This document shows positions 5,351-5,714 of a stretch of 5,714 nucleotides of DNA, one piece after another. The stretch is from Polyangiaceae bacterium (GTDB lineage Bacteria > Myxococcota_A > Polyangia > Polyangiales > Polyangiaceae), in NCBI GenBank assembly GCA_025934595.1, contig JAICXU010000251.1:1-5714 (forward strand), in the 5' to 3' direction. The notes below the pieces were generated by a model that saw only the letters and a list, made by a program, of their open reading frames with translations, ran no database searches and was not told where the DNA came from. Position 1 is the stretch's first letter. Each line of letters opens with the position of its first letter. A program made the translations under genes and the position numbers.

Positions 5351-5714
5351 TCACTCCATCGACGTCGCGATCGAATTCGCGCCGAGCTGCGTGACCGTCT
5401 CGAATCCCGCGCTCGACACGTCGAACACGCCGGCCGCGTAGCCCGCGCTCGCTGAATCTTGCCAACGGAAGTCTTGGTACGTGTTCACGGTGAAAACGAT
5501 TTTTTCGTCGTGGTCGAGATTCGGGTCGATCACGAGATCCGTCGGAAACACGTATTTTGCCGGCGATCCGGACGTATCGAGCGCGATCGTGGATGCGGGA
5601 GCGGGTTGGGCCACGACGGCATTTTCTCCCGCCATCGTTCCGAGCGTCGTGCCGGCGGTCGAGGAGAACGTCGTCTTCCAATAACCCTGATCGTGCGTCG
5701 TGCCGTCGATCGAC
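5351..5714 (-). CDS. C-terminal part of a probable secreted protein, cut by the window edge
   Basis: On the minus strand a frame stays open from the right edge to a TGA at 5351-5353, giving the last 120 residues of a longer protein. I do not recognise it. The visible part has no cysteine and no long hydrophobic segment, is rich in Ser, Thr, Ala, Gly and Asp, and reads like an extracellular beta-rich domain. Examples are Y-V-F-P-T-D-L-V-I-D-P (54-64), I-V-F-T-V-N-T-Y-Q-D-F-R-W (72-84) and G-Y-A-A-G-V-F-D-V (91-99). The only internal ATG candidate (5635) has no good ribosome site, and the upstream residues have the same composition, so the true start is beyond the window. It converges on cysS with a 3-base gap between stops. 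The alternative that this frame is a shadow is unlikely, because no competing frame here has sensible composition. Secretion is inference, since the N-terminus is not visible. Confidence 0.7.
   Translation of the reverse strand, partial: SIDGTTHDQGYWKTTFSSTAGTTLGTMAGENAVVAQPAPASTIALDTSGSPAKYVFPTDLVIDPNLDHDEKIVFTVNTYQDFRWQDSASAGYAAGVFDVSSAGFETVTQLGANSIATSME

Noticed and set aside
5351..5635. A complete 94-residue small protein starting at 5635
   Set aside because: The frame stays open to the window edge with the same composition upstream of that Met and no good ribosome site before it, so it is better read as the C-terminus of a longer protein.

Overview
The window has high G+C content and is almost fully coding. 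It looks like a piece of a large Gram-negative chromosome. Two features suggest Myxococcota (the former deltaproteobacterial myxobacteria). The cysteinyl-tRNA synthetase carries an insert after its KMSKS region with a D-E-A-E-R-R-x-D-Y-L-Y pattern that I associate with that group. The envelope genes are also arranged in an unusual way. This assignment is inference; no rRNA or other decisive marker is present. There is no tRNA, CRISPR array, insertion sequence or phage gene.

Layout. On the minus strand, from 3769 down to the left edge, six genes run in one direction and form one probable operon. They are: a short secreted lipoprotein (3224-3769), an MlaE-type ABC permease (2349-3227), a 106-residue single-span membrane protein (2032-2352), an FtsX/MacB-type ABC permease (860-2035), a DUF2203 protein (396-863), and a GTP cyclohydrolase I-like protein (1-378, cut by the window edge). 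The first five are joined by four successive 4-base ATGA stop/start overlaps, and folE follows after 17 bases. On the plus strand, cysS (3839-5347) is transcribed divergently from a 69-base intergenic region. A partial secreted-protein gene (5351 to the right edge, minus strand) converges on cysS with only 3 bases between the stop codons.

How the genes fit together. The first four operon genes are all envelope proteins: one lipid-anchored, two permeases of unrelated ABC classes, and one bitopic protein. No ABC ATPase and no MCE-domain protein lies in the window, so both permeases must recruit ATPases encoded elsewhere. The last two operon genes are soluble: a protein of unknown role and a T-fold pterin enzyme. 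The latter keeps the zinc/catalytic C-x-H-H core but differs at positions that bind the GTP triphosphate in E. coli FolE. cysS is an ordinary housekeeping gene with complete motifs.

Nothing here is clearly a new defence or mobile system. The most interesting material is the ATPase-less double-permease cassette, its uncharacterised lipoprotein and small membrane protein, and the divergent FolE.
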